From Dentipellis sp. KUC8613 (taxonomy: Eukaryota; Basidiomycota; Agaricomycetes; Russulales; Hericiaceae): DNA of 64,000 nucleotides. The notes beneath the pieces are model-generated. The model was not told where the DNA came from, did no database searches, and saw nothing but the letters and a program-made list of their open reading frames with translations. The position numbers were made by a program, and so were the translations under genes. Location: the NCBI GenBank assembly GCA_002286715.1, contig NSJX01000009.1:311966-375965 (forward strand), written 5' to 3'. How positions within the stretch are numbered: position 1 is the stretch's first letter; each line of letters starts with the position of its first letter. Shown here one piece after another: positions 11,328 through 22,107 of this stretch.

Positions 11328-12079
11328 ATAAAGAAGCTTTTTTTTTTTTTTTTTTTGAATCTCATATAGCTTCAGTTGCGGAGGGTTACCGTATGTCTAA
11401 GCTATGTGTGTCGAGTGATGCGGGTCGAGGAATGTAAGTAGTGTGTATGTGTAGCGCAGCATGAGCCCGGAGGCGTAGGATACCTGTGTAAGGTGTAGTG
11501 GATGGGTGTAAGTAGAAATATGGCGCGAAAGGTCCTTAGGACAGCAGCCAGAAAACTATAGTAAGTAAGTAGTGAAGGGATTAGTCTGAGAGATGTGGTA
11601 TAGTACTTGAGTGAAGCGAGAGGATTCTATCAGGAGGGAGTTCGAAGGGAGAAACAATCTTGCAGTCCGAGCCTGCGTTTTGCTGCGCGTTGCGGTGAGG
11701 TTGACTACCTTGTCGCTCGATCGTGGTTTCGCGAGATCTGTTCAGATTGCTGGGAAGCGGCCGGTTTCGTGCACATATTGGAATAGATGCGGGAAGACTT
11801 TGGGGTCCGACAACAGGGAGGGGATGCAGAGGGCGCGCCTGCCGATCGCTCGCCCCAAGCGATGGCGGCTAGCCTCATGTGCCGGACATGAGAGGAGGAA
11901 GTGCTGGACGGTCTCATCGCGCTGCCCACACGCGGGACACGTCGGCGACTCTTCGACTCCGATGGTGTGCATGTGTTTGTTAAGAACAGCGTGTCCGGAT
12001 CTCAGTTGGAGGAGAAGAGATGTGTGGCGTCGGGGGAGAGTTATGGTGTTTTTGCGGAAGTGATGCGATAAAGAAGCTT
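11328..12079 (-). mobile_element. 5'-truncated LINE retrotransposon with poly-A tail and 12-bp target duplication
   Basis: The element occupies about 11340-12067 in minus orientation. Its end is a run of 17-19 T on the plus strand (11338-11356), i.e. a poly-A tail. ATAAAGAAGCTT occurs immediately outside both ends (11328-11339 and 12068-12079), a perfect 12-bp target-site duplication. The body encodes the last about 110 residues of a non-LTR retrotransposon ORF2, including PTCPACGQRDETVQHFLLSC, the zinc-binding motif (C-x2-C...H...C) found downstream of reverse transcriptase. Everything upstream is missing, as is typical of abortive target-primed reverse transcription. It cannot move by itself. 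Confidence 0.85.
11742..12066 (-). pseudogene. LINE ORF2 C-terminal fragment (zinc-binding domain)
   Basis: An open frame with no start of its own runs to the stop at 11742-11744. It begins around RKNTITLPRRHTSLLLQL, then RSGHAVLNKH, the Cys/His knuckle CPACG...FLLSCP, and a tail ending GRFPAI. This order (RSGH segment, then the zinc knuckle) is standard for the C-terminus of fungal LINE-type ORF2. About 385 bp of 3' untranslated element separates the stop from the poly-A tail. It is a dead fragment; the frame is intact, which suggests a fairly recent insertion. Confidence 0.8.
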
Positions 12080-13698
12080 ATATATGAGAGGACAGCTCAC
12101 CTATTAAGGGACGAAGAAAAGATACAAACGAGGCGTGCGGCGCGGTAGGAGAACAAGACACCCCCATCATAGACACCTTCCACAGCATTTCCATCGTTGT
12201 TGCATAGCACCTGAACGGGCCATACAAGTAGTAATAGAAGTGACTACTCGAGCGAACCATCGGCGCGCGGGGCTCGAAAGAGCGTTTCGAGTACTTGTTG
12301 GCAACAATTGAATGGCCGCAGAACAAGAAGCGAGCGAACGTGACTCGACAGTCCAGCACTCGGATTGTGCAGGGGCAACATGGCGAGAGGTCAGCATGAG
12401 AGACGGCGGCACGAGGGAGCTAGCTCAGCAAGCACTAGCGAATGGCGTGGTCCAACAACTGCCGTCGGGTCGTGCGCCGTAGCCGGGCCAGACATTGCAC
12501 GGTAGGCCGCAGACGCTACAGAAACCACAGACCTTGAGCAACACGTCGGTATTGGATGCACAGCACGCGCCAGTGGGGCATGAAGCCGCTCCTAAGTTTC
12601 CGATAAGGGAAGTTTACAGCCAAGGCATGGAATGTAGGTGCTCACCGTCACACTACCCTCTCTGGTGCTGGTCAAGGCCGCCGTTGGCTTGTCAAGGACC
12701 ACATGCGCCCGAAGTCTCCCATGGGCCATCTCGAGGTTGGCCTTATGCATGGCGAAGTGAACGTGCAGCGGGGCCTTAGGAATAATGCAATGAGGCCCTG
12801 CGGGCATCGGCCACAACCAGCACGGACCATGGAGAGAGTGTCACGATGAGGGTTCCAGCACCGTAGCCGGTTCCAGAGACTGACCGTTGGCTCTTAGAGT
12901 CTTTATAAGTAAACCTGATCATGAGGAAGAGACGCGTCTCGTCGCGTCTGTTTGGCATATTCAACGAGCACAGCCACGCGCTCGGCGCACGTGAGGCGGG
13001 CGCTTGCATGACTCCCATCGTGGCCATATACAAGCGCCCATATGACTTCGGTCCGTCGCAGAATGTACCACCGACAGCAAGCTTTGGAAAGACGGCCACA
13101 GACGCTTACAGCGGGCCACGTACGATAGCGTCGTCCGCAATCAGAGCTCCCGGCCCAGTCGATAAGCGTCAGCTTGAGATATGTCGCATCCCCGCCTTGG
13201 ACACATTGATGATATACAACAAATGCAGTGTTTCATTGGAATCTGTCGTGTAACCAGCGTATCCTGGCCGCTAGCGTCGGGGGAACGTCAACGACGGACT
13301 AGGAATCTGCTGGTATGTCCGCGATCAGGTGCAGCTGGCTGGAGTCGGATAACGGACTTCGAAGGTCGACCAGAGATTTCGCTGTTGCCGTCGTGTTGGT
13401 CATTCGGTGGCTCTGGGATACGTGATGATCCCTGTTTTCTTTGTTCGTGTACAATATAAACATGTCCTGAGGGTTAATATCCCGTCGCCGCCAACTCTTC
13501 TTCGAACGCCAACAAGAGTGAGATCCATACACAAAATCTGTTTCCTGCCTACATTATATCACCATATGATACTTACCGCACACGCTCTACAACTAATCTA
13601 CATTTATCATTCGTCAAAATAAAGGAGACATCGTAATCGTACAAAGGAAGGACCCTCCGTAATCACGGAGCGCCAAATCACGAATATACAAGCGGCCC
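12080..13698. other. Intergenic, possible gene relic
   Basis: Mostly unassigned. Minus-strand frames at about 12592-12816 and 12776-13099 have mixed, protein-like composition (for example YMATMGVMQAPASRAPSAWL) but no family I recognise and no convincing splice set. They could be a decayed gene. The last 250 bp before 13699 is AT-richer and probably the 3' flank of the next gene. Confidence 0.3.
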
Positions 13699-14967
13699 TC
13701 AGGTCTTGACCCGCAGCTGCGAGAACCGATCTCTCAAAGACTGCAGGCTGCTGCGTCTGCGCGCAGGGGGTGGCGGCGGCGGCACCTCAGCATCGGCGGC
13801 CCGGGACGAACACGCAATGTCCAATGAGTCTGGATGCGCGAACCGCTTACGCGCTTCTTCCAGACTGATAAGAGGCGCGATCATGACTTGAGGGTGCGAG
13901 GGAGACGGCTGACAAGGGCAAAGAGAACATCAGAAAGTGCCCGAGGTCCGGTATATCTAGTAACTCACCACTTGCGATTCGGCGGGGTCCGACGGGGGCA
14001 GAGGGAGCGCGGGCAGCGGCTTGTTCCTGCGCATCGCGGCGGCGGCGGCGAGCGCAATCGACAGCGAGCGGCGGACCCGCTCGACGCGCTGCTCCTCCTC
14101 CTCCTCGACCTCCGGGACCACGCTCAGTCTGTGCGGCTCGAACCCCCTCGGAAGCGACAGCCCGCCGACGGGCGGCCCGTCCCGGCCGAGCTCGTCTGCG
14201 AGCACAAGCCACGGGTTGTCCAAAAGGTTGCAGTCGATGCTGATCGTGCGCGGCTCGGAGCCGTCGGACTCCTGCAGGATTTCGTTGCGGAGCTCGAAGA
14301 CGAAGCGCGTGAGGGCGGAGTAGGAGGAGAGGTCGATTGGGGGAGAGGGTTCGCCGGAGTCAGTCGACCGCGAGAGGGAGGGGGTCGCGGAGGTGGGCGG
14401 CGTGCCGTAGAAGCCGGAGCGGCGGGAGCGGCGGAGGGATTGTTCTTCAGAGGTCGCGCTCGCGACGTCGTCCGACAAGCCATCGTAGAGCTCGACATCG
14501 GTGCTCTGGCTCCCTGAGGCAGAAGATTCCTCGGAGAGGGTGATGATGGAGGGCTTTGGGGACTGCGGAAAGACGGTCAGGCGCACAATGGGCAAGGGAC
14601 AATGAGCAGGACGGACCTTGAAGTCCGAGTCGGCGTCTCCCACGCATGTGCTTTCGCTCAACGACTGACGCTTCTGTGTCCGCTCCTGCGCATGGAGGTC
14701 AGCGGGGGGTTGGAGGGGGCCCTCTGGGAAGACGCCCGAAATGGCGCGGAGGGCATTGAGGCAGTGAAGCTCGACGTCGGGGTCGATGTCGAATTCGAAA
14801 TCGGCCCATGAGCCAGGCCGACTGACGGTGCGTGGGATGGAGTACTGCGAGATGGGGCGGTCTGAAGACGGGCTGAGCGGGCAATCCGGCTCGGCGAAGA
14901 ACCGCTCAGCGAGCAGGCGATCTTCAGCTGAGAGACGGAGGGGGGGAGTCGATGAAGGAGGAGACAT
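13699..14967 (-). CDS. Low-complexity protein, paralogue of the gene at 62.7 kb
   Basis: No known function. Two exons (13969-14967 and 13699-13908), both multiples of three, give 402 residues. ATG 14967 is chosen because the frame upstream only offers a TTG. Segments shared with the 62.7 kb paralogue: RPISQYSIPRTVSRPGSWAD, FPEGP, RRSRRSGFYG, IDLSSYSALTRFVFELRN, LLDNPWL, RVRRSLSIA and, across the last intron, MIAPLISLEEARKRFAHPD. Between them lie acidic, Ser/Pro-rich and poly-Glu stretches, so the protein is probably disordered with short conserved linear motifs. The last exon ends in a basic segment (SLRDRFSQLRVK) similar in both copies. No signal peptide or membrane segment. Confidence 0.75.
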
Positions 14968-15391
14968 GGTGGCTTTGTGCTGGCCGACGGACAAAGCGTC
15001 AACGAGACACAGGCGGTATAATGGAAGGGGCGGCTAGGTCGCGCGGGGCCCGGCCAAAGCGGTCGAAGGGGATTTATAGGAAGTCCAAGAGCCACTGGAC
15101 TTCAGATCAGAAGAAGCGGTACCGAATGCAGAACAGAAGTCCGCTGATTGTCCGCAATAGGATTTACGTGCTGGGAAATTGGTTATTGCGCGCCATCGGC
15201 ATGCAACAATAGGAACGTGGCATCGCGTGGTGCCGCACACGCGAACGCGTCGTTCATCCTGCTGCAAGACAAACAGAACGATGCATTGCTTCCTGAGGTA
15301 AGGGTGGGGGTATGATGTACAGAAATACGGCTGCCACGATGCAATGAGCATGGCAATCGGCCAAATCCATGGCGAGCAGACTCTACGCCAG
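14968..15391. other. Intergenic
   Basis: Head-to-tail spacer between two minus-strand genes: 3' flank of the DUF1763-like gene and promoter of the 13.7 kb low-complexity gene. No coding signal. Confidence 0.4.
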
Positions 15392-16022
15392 TTAAGCCTT
15401 CTTCTTGAAGTACTGGATGCGGCCCAACAAGAGACCACTCGTAGCTTCCGCCATCCGCACCGTCTCTTCCAGGGCGCCGAAACCTTCTTCGTCGAATCGC
15501 ATCCGCCGCTTTTTTTTCTCCGCGCGATTGTCAGCTCTGAGGGTTGGCTTTTTATTGGCGTGGCTTTCTGGGGACGGATCCCAGAGTATAGGCCTGAAAA
15601 GCGAATCCTTCACCCAGCGGTAGTAACCAAAATGCAATTGTGAAAGGTTCCGCGTCACTTTGTGTGCGAGGCCGCCGCTGTTCGCGGAGGAGAGGAGGAA
15701 CTCCATCGTGTTGTCCACTATGGATTGCCAGGATGATATAGGTCAGTTCTCAACATATAAAGTCGAACAATATGGGGTCGTGCTCACGATTCTGCCCCCA
15801 GTGGTCTACCCACTGCTCACAGCGCTGTCTCTCGGCCGCGCTTAGCGATCGGTCATCCCTCTTGCAGATCACTTTTGCAGCATCGTGGAACGAAGGCCGC
15901 CAGATGCGAATGAGATCGCGTTTGGCATGCTTGTTGTGCAACACGGACGCCGAGACTGCTCGCAAGAACAAACGGTACGCGCTTCGGAACGATGAGGGTA
16001 CTGTGCTTGGAGCTGTGGCCAT
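15392..16022 (-). CDS. Small LYR-like / DUF1763-like fungal protein
   Basis: Two exons (15788-16022 and 15392-15717) separated by a 70-bp GTGAGC...CATAG intron, with matching phase, give 186 residues. The N-terminus FRSAYRLFLRAVSASV followed by RDLIRIWRPSFHDAA resembles fungal DUF1763-type proteins and has the Tyr-Arg helix pattern of LYR-motif mitochondrial assembly factors; both assignments are from memory of family patterns. The middle HFGYYRWVKDSLFRPILWDP is also compact and conserved-looking. The basic EKKKRRMRF region precedes a helical tail ending in KKKA. No cleavable presequence is obvious. Role unknown; mitochondrial assembly is only a guess. Confidence 0.65.
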
Positions 16023-16517
16023 GACGTGGAGATGCTCTCTGCAGCGCTTCGGGAAAAGACGGTCAGATCTGCGGTTTCCGACAAGTCCGGATGAGTGTGA
16101 TGCAGAAAACAGAGGATGCTGGAGGGTAGGACACCCTGTATGTAGTCGAACTTGAACGAATGAAGGATTTGATCCAGTCAACGCTTCTGCGTGAGAAACC
16201 GCAAGTTGTGAAAACTAGACGCCCGACCACAGTAGCAGGATCGTTCGACATCGCCGGCCACAGCAGCGCCGCCCAATGAGTACTCTGCAGAACAGACGGC
16301 GTCCATACCTGAAGGGTGTCGTGAAAGTGCTAGACGTGAGTGTCCTTCAATCCTCCTAATCGCGCATGCGCAGCACATTGACAGTTGGCTCATAAGCGCT
16401 CGTCAAAGCATGAAATTGACATTATTGATACAACACGAAGAACGGCTTCAAGAGACTCCTAATAATAAGAATACATAGACGTGCAATCTTCAAAGTAAGG
16501 GTGATATGGAGACGTGT
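16023..16517. other. Intergenic
   Basis: Between two minus-strand genes; no convincing coding sequence on either strand. Probably the promoter of the DUF1763-like gene and the 3' flank of the small gene to its right. Confidence 0.4.
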
Positions 16518-16817
16518 TCATTTGGCCTTGTTCTCCTTCTCGTCACTGTCTTTGCCGGCCTGGAAAACCGTATGTAAGTCACTACTGTGGCCGCGAAAGG
16601 CTAAATGGACTCACTGCAGATACAGTGATAACTTGTGGACGGACCCGGCTCAGCTTTATCTTGCTGATGCACAGGACCTGCGCGCTTTCCAAGTCATCCA
16701 GAGAGTTCTGGGCGGTCAACGGCTGGCATCCTCGCTTGGGCTTTCTCTGTTTACCCGTTAGTCATTGTCACTGTCGAGCTGAGCATCGAGGACAACGCTC
16801 ACCTCGTTAGACGGCAT
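16518..16817 (-). CDS. Hypothetical 62-residue basic protein, three exons
   Basis: Not recognised. ATG at 16817 starts MPSNE, then a GTGAGC donor. After an acceptor ending AAACAG the frame continues RKPKRGCQPLTAQNSLDDLE and runs through LCISKIKLSRVRPQVITV to a GTGAGT donor. The last exon follows a 55-bp intron and reads AGKDSDEKENKAK then TGA. All three junctions keep phase, and the product is a compact basic peptide with an acidic-basic tail, which argues for a real gene in spite of its size. It could be a small nuclear protein; no evidence of secretion. Confidence 0.5.
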
Positions 16818-17255
16818 GTCGATATGACAGTGGTGGTCAGTGGTGAGAGTGGGGTGGTAAAATGGAAATCCTGGGCGCGAAGCGGTCCGCCTTTATACTC
16901 CCGGCGCCGGTGCGAACACACTCCGATTCTATTATTCTGTTTCAAACGCAGCTAAGCGAGTTATCGATAGACGGGAGACCGCGTCTCACAGTCGGATGGC
17001 GTGCCGCGGCGAAACCTAGAAACGGACAGACAATGCGCGTCCGTCCACGATCACCTGCGGGGTTTGCACAAGCGTCGGACCTCCGAAATTCTACCTCGTG
17101 GCATTGTTGTAATTTGACATAATACGGACGATGCACCACCTATTTAGGCCATCTGGGTTGCGAAGCACTTCAAGACTTCCCCGTCACCCCGATTGTCTGC
17201 ACCTCACTGCCAAAGCACTCAATACCATCCCCCCTCCACACCACAACATACCAGA
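16818..17255. promoter_or_regulatory. Divergent intergenic region
   Basis: Separates the start of the 62-residue gene (-) from the start of the Ser-rich gene (+). No open frame of note. A TATTTA stretch near 17141 lies about 115 bp before the plus-strand ATG but is not a clear TATA box. Confidence 0.35.
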
Positions 17256-18017
17256 ATGGGTTCTCAACGCTTTGCTTTCTCAAGTCGCCGTGGCGTACGT
17301 AGACCTCTAGCTTCAAATGGGAAATCTATCAAACGCTTTGCTCCCTTCTAGTCCGTCAGCTCTATCTCCACTACTATCGGACACGACGACCTTCCTACCA
17401 CTCCCCCTTCCACCCCTACCAACGGGTCCTTCTCCTCCGACTCCTTGAAGAACCCCCTCCTCCGCGCCGCCCGCCTTGTCGGGAAACTCCTCCCGCTCGC
17501 ACTCCCCAAAAAGATCAGGGATCGCTCCCGCTCCCGGTCATCCTCACCCTCCTCTGACTGCACGTCAGACGACTCTTCCGACAACGTCCACTCCTCCTCC
17601 TCCTCCTCCGGCGAGAGCAGCGCCGCCAGCGTCGAAAACCTTCTCATGCTCGAGGATGTCGTCGCCGAGGACCTCGCGACCCCCCGCGTATTCGATTTCC
17701 CCAGCCAAGAGTCCCCCTCCCCCTCCCCCTCGCCCGACTCCGAGTTCGCCGGATACCTCACCATCCCCACCCCCCGCCGTTCGCGCTTCCCCTCCCTCGC
17801 GTCGGTCATCCCCGCGCTCAACCCCTTCTCCCGCCCATCGAGCCCCGACTTCCTCGAGACCAGCGCGCCCTTCTCGCGCCCGACCTCGCCCCTCGCCGCT
17901 CTGGCACTGCCGCTCGCGTCTCTCCTCCCTGAGCGGGATCCGACGGAAGGCCAGGAGATCGTAGAGGTCTGCGTCTCGGCGCAGGTAGAGGTTTTCAACG
18001 ACTATTCGGACAACTAG
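17256..18017 (+). CDS. Hypothetical Ser/Pro-rich protein
   Basis: Not recognised. Exon 1 (17256-17294) encodes MGSQRFAFSSRRG. A 57-bp GTACGT...TCTAG intron follows, and exon 2 (17352-18017) continues in phase to TAG, for 234 residues. It contains a short helix-like segment NPLLRAARLVGKLLPLALPK, an RS-dipeptide stretch, long runs of Ser and Ser-Pro repeats, and repeated NPFSRPSSP / PFSRPTSP motifs that look like proline-directed phosphorylation sites. The hydrophobic helix near residue 45 could be amphipathic rather than membrane-spanning. No domain found; probably largely disordered. Confidence 0.6.
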
Positions 18018-18912
18018 ATATTTCTCTGGGTTATTGTGGACTCTTACGATGGGTATTACTATCTTATACTTCATTATCTGTAGATTGCTTGCTTCATTCG
18101 CGTACAATGCTTTCGGCTTTCGGCTTTGTTTTTCTCGTCAATCTAATCTGCTCGTCTCGCGCCTCGGCGCTTTCCTCCTCTCCATGAACAGAGTTCGGCC
18201 TAGACCCGGATGCGATGCCGCCGGCTGCGATCCGGACTCCGTCAATTGCGAACATATTTTACTGTTTACACCATTTAGGATGGACATCGGGGTCCGGCCT
18301 TTGAGCAGGCCGTGCTGTGCATAGGCAGGTGCTCGGGCCGCGTCGGTGACGGAGGGGATGAAACAGCGGGCGCTGGCCGCAGCGCTCGGACGGAGTAGCA
18401 ATTTGGCATTCAGGCAGTACAGAGCCCATATCTACGAGACAGGGGAAAAGCTACGTGTACGTCGGGCAGGTGGCATGAGAAAATGGGGCTGGGGAGGGCC
18501 GTGTAATGATACTGCATTGCCATTGGGTATTCACAGTCAAAGCTGGGGCGACGAGTGGGTGGCAGAGGTGGCGAGAGGGACAAAGAGAGCGGGGTGGCGG
18601 AGTGAGGGACGGCCGGAAGAGGGAGAGGTTGCCACCTGCCCGAGACACGCCTGGAATAGACCACAACGTGCACTTTTTTCGCCTCTGCGAGGACCACGAC
18701 CCATGCACGATTAACTGATCAATCTCCGCACGACACCTCCCTTTGTTGCCCTGCTTGACCCGCTTGTTGCTTCGTGGCACAGTGGCGTCCGGACGCAACT
18801 CAAGCTCGGTGTGAGTACTTTAACCCGCCTCGCACCCCCTGTCCTCATTCCAACTCTGGATCCTCGCATCCCCGCATCGTCGCCGCCAGCAAGCAAGCTC
18901 GTCTGCCATCTC
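18018..18912. other. Intergenic
   Basis: About 0.9 kb between two plus-strand genes. A GTGTGAGTAC sequence at 18809-18818 could be the donor of an intron in the 5' leader of the next gene. Otherwise no coding signal seen. Confidence 0.35.
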
Positions 18913-20814
18913 ATGCTTTTCGGGCCACGACGGACTGTTGAAGATGTGCAGTGGGAGGATTGGGAGATCTTGGAGGAGGATTGGTGGAAGACCTCTTTCA
19001 GCGCGGTGACCGTGTCGTGGACGTTCCCCCAGCCTTCGCCTCGTTCTTCCAAGTTCCGCTCTCGATGTACGCCCCCGAAGAAACATCCTCATTACCACGG
19101 CACCCTCCTCCGCTCGATACATTCGTCCCCGAGGTTCGACGTCTGCTGTAGTCAATGCCAGGAAATTCGACACACTCTTTGTCCATGTCATTTCGAGGAA
19201 GGAGGAGATGGAGGGAATGTAGAGTTGCGTGAGGACCTGACGGGTGTGAAAGGAGTGCAGGAGGTGATTGAAGACGACGAGGAGATGGAAGGGGTTGAGG
19301 AGACAAAGGAGGAGAGCGAGGATGGGGAGATTGATGCTGGTGAGGTTGCCGCGCTCGCCCGTCGGGTGTCGCTTCTACGAGGTGATCTGCCCCCAACGTC
19401 TGTCGCCCAAGACGCATGGCAGGAGCAGGCCATCGTCAACTTCAGCGGCATACTGACCCGCCTCGACGAGGACGCATTCCGCAACGCGCTCGACGTCGGC
19501 AACGTCTCGCCCCAAGACATCCCGTCCATCCTCGACATCGACCTCGGTCCGCCTGGCAAACCCAACGCCGACGCCCACCACGACGTGATCGATCTGACCG
19601 ACTCAGAACACTCGCTCGACTCGGTCGATTCGGAGACGCTGCCCGTCACGCCGAGCAGCAAGACGCGGTCGCTGGCATTCGCATCGGTTGCAGAAGCAGG
19701 CGCGAGCCCATCAAGCTCGAACGCCGACTCGCCGAAGAACGTCCAGGAGCTCATCCGCAGCCTCTTCCGGTCGGTGTCCCCGCACAGGCTGCCGAAGCTG
19801 GAGATTCCTCGGCTTCCCGTGTCACCTGAAAGCAGCTCGTCCTCCCCACAGACCCTCGACGAGATCCAATCGCTGTCGTCCAACGCATCAAGTGCGCGGT
19901 GCAGCTCGCTGCCGCCGCCCATCAGCCTCCGCAAGGACGAGCACGGCTTCTACGTGCAGGCGAACGACACCCCATCCGACAACGTCCTGCCCTCGTTCCT
20001 CCTCAGCACGACGGGCCGCGCGCGCAAGCCGTACTCGCGCACGCGCGAGATCATCGACGGGCTGCGCTCGGCAGACGTCCCGGCGCGCGGGCGGCGCGGC
20101 GCGAAGAAGGCGCAGGCGAGCAAAGGGCAGGGGCCCGCGGACGCGAGCGGGTCCAAGGCGGGCGCGCCGAAGACGCCCGCGTCGACGGTCGACTCGGTCG
20201 CGCAGGCGATCCGCGAGTCGTTCCAGCGGCCGGGCGACGGCTGGATCGAGCTCAACACGGAGACGTCGCGCACGCGCCCGCGCAACAAGGGCCCGCGCCT
20301 GCCCGACGCGTTCTACAACCCCGCCGAGACGCCCATGGACGTGAAGGAGACGCTCAGCGCGCTCACCGTCGCGACGGGCATGCCGTTCCCGCCCATAAAG
20401 AAGCCCAAGACCGCTGGGGCGAAGCAGCACCGCAGGGCGAACACCAACACCAACACTAACACCGCGGCGCAGGACGCGCCGCGCGCCGACGCGTTTGGCG
20501 CACAGGCGCATGTGGACACGACGCCCCAGCCCCAGCCGCCGCCGCCGCAGAACTTCGTGTTCCCCCCGCCCGCGCCGCACCCCGCGCCCAATGCCAGCCT
20601 GCCGCCGAATCCGTACTTCCACCCCATGTACCCCGCGCCGGGCCCCGCGTACGGCATGATGCACCCGTCGGGGTACGCCCCGCCGTTCTACCCGTACCCG
20701 CCGCCTGCCGCGCCGTACCCGATGATGCAGGTCCCGGGATTCGTGCCGCCTGCGTATGCTGGCCCGCCCGCGCGGCAGGCGTACGCGGCGGGGGTGGGGG
20801 CGCGGCCGTGGTAG
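18913..20814 (+). CDS. Hypothetical disordered protein with proline/tyrosine-rich C-terminus
   Basis: Not recognised. A single open frame from ATG 18913 gives 633 residues; the open frame further upstream only begins with GTG. Order: a Trp/Glu-rich opening (EDWEILEEDWWK), a Cys-containing stretch (CCSQCQEIRHTLCPC), an acidic block, LARRVSLLRGDLPP, then DVIDLTDSEHS, which resembles a SUMO-interacting motif. Later come RKPYSRTREIIDGLRSADVP and DGWIELN, an Asn-Thr run, and a final 100 residues dominated by Pro, Tyr and Met. Codon bias becomes strongly GC-rich only after about 19190, and another frame around 18970-19130 is also plausible, so the first 90 residues may be mis-modelled. Nuclear scaffold or RNA-binding roles are guesses. 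Confidence 0.55.
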   Translation: MLFGPRRTVEDVQWEDWEILEEDWWKTSFSAVTVSWTFPQPSPRSSKFRSRCTPPKKHPHYHGTLLRSIHSSPRFDVCCSQCQEIRHTLCPCHFEEGGDGGNVELREDLTGVKGVQEVIEDDEEMEGVEETKEESEDGEIDAGEVAALARRVSLLRGDLPPTSVAQDAWQEQAIVNFSGILTRLDEDAFRNALDVGNVSPQDIPSILDIDLGPPGKPNADAHHDVIDLTDSEHSLDSVDSETLPVTPSSKTRSLAFASVAEAGASPSSSNADSPKNVQELIRSLFRSVSPHRLPKLEIPRLPVSPESSSSSPQTLDEIQSLSSNASSARCSSLPPPISLRKDEHGFYVQANDTPSDNVLPSFLLSTTGRARKPYSRTREIIDGLRSADVPARGRRGAKKAQASKGQGPADASGSKAGAPKTPASTVDSVAQAIRESFQRPGDGWIELNTETSRTRPRNKGPRLPDAFYNPAETPMDVKETLSALTVATGMPFPPIKKPKTAGAKQHRRANTNTNTNTAAQDAPRADAFGAQAHVDTTPQPQPPPPQNFVFPPPAPHPAPNASLPPNPYFHPMYPAPGPAYGMMHPSGYAPPFYPYPPPAAPYPMMQVPGFVPPAYAGPPARQAYAAGVGARPW

Positions 20815-22107
20815 GCGTTGCATTACCCCCACCCCCACTCCCACTCCCACTCCGTCCGTCTGCCATTCATCATTACATTGCTCATACATCCGCACAACAA
20901 CAAACAAATAGCATTTACCATTCTGCATAGACCGCCCATGGACCCGAGTCTCGGACGCCGCGATGTATTATTTAATCCTATTCTCGCGTGTATGCCTCCC
21001 GCCTTCTTCTTGCTCGCTCCGCTCCGCTCCTTCCCTGCTTCTGTCTCCGTTCGTCAGCATCATCATTGGCATCGTGTTCGTGTTATGTTCCCCCCTCGTC
21101 TTCTTCTTCTTCTTCACATTCTGCGTTTTCCGTTCTCTTCTCTTGTCCATTTTTACTTAACTATCCGTACGTACGCGCCGTGTCCCTTTCCCTTTCCTCT
21201 GTTTACGATCCGCATTGCCCGTTGCTTGGTTTCTTGCCCGCCCGCCCGCTTACACGTACATACATACATAAATGCATACGATCACACACATGTTGCTGGT
21301 CCCCGTCTTGGTCTTGGTCTCCGTTCTGTTTACGTTCCGCTTCGCATTGGTGCCAGTGCTCGTAATTAATGGCAGAGATTTTCTTGTCTGCTGGCCTGCT
21401 TCGCGTGAATTCTCTGTATCGGGCTCAGCATCATCAGTGCTTACAGCTGGCTTCCTCGCCGCGAATACGCACCAATCAGACGAGGCCGAAACGATTTCGG
21501 TTTCGATATCATGACGCTCACACTACTTACAGTACCAGCTCTAGCGCTCGTCTTTGCTTTGATGTCGAGATGTCGAGAACACGGTTGCGCATACTATCGT
21601 TAATTTCGCTAATTAGCAGGGCGCCCGATCTGCCCGATTTCATTATGATAACCGGTTATCCGCGGGTAAGGCACATGTCTGGATTCTAGGCTTACCGGCA
21701 ACGTCCGAGTCGCTCGAGCGCCCAAGCATTTCGCCTTTATTCTTTTGTACTGGCGATTACAGTAAGTAACAAGCAACGATGGAATTTGACCATGGCAACC
21801 GAACTAAAACAAACAGCCAATGAGTATCCCCCCTCCACCCAGCTAACGGCGTGCCACAATACAACCACCACATCCAAAGAACAGAAGAACAAAATCAGAA
21901 CCGGAAGAAAACGCGTAGCCTACGAAATACAACTCGAACTTGATCGTGAAAGACGCATACAGCATAGCATATCATACAGCATACAAACTGAAAGCCAATA
22001 ACGATACGATCCAGCGCGAAAGACGAACCCAACAAAAACGACAAACGACAAAGGAATCCAGCTCACAAGGGAAGAAGAAAGAAGATCCAGAGCAGTGGCA
22101 CGGCGCC
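20815..22107. other. Intergenic between convergent genes
   Basis: About 1.3 kb. It opens with CCCCCA/CCCACT simple repeat (20825-20855), then a pyrimidine-rich stretch to about 21340, then AT-richer sequence. Frames here read as low-complexity Ser/Leu/Phe strings expected from such composition. Probably the two 3' flanks; no gene seen. Confidence 0.4.

Noticed and set aside
12592..13099. Two overlapping minus frames with protein-like composition
   Set aside because: Kept only as a possible relic because no family, start or splice set could be supported.
19888..20928. A 346-codon open frame on the minus strand, opposite the 18.9-20.8 kb gene, with many Arg and Val residues
   Set aside because: It is the mirror of a GC-rich plus-strand coding region; such antisense frames arise from GC-rich codon bias. 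It has no domain-like pattern.
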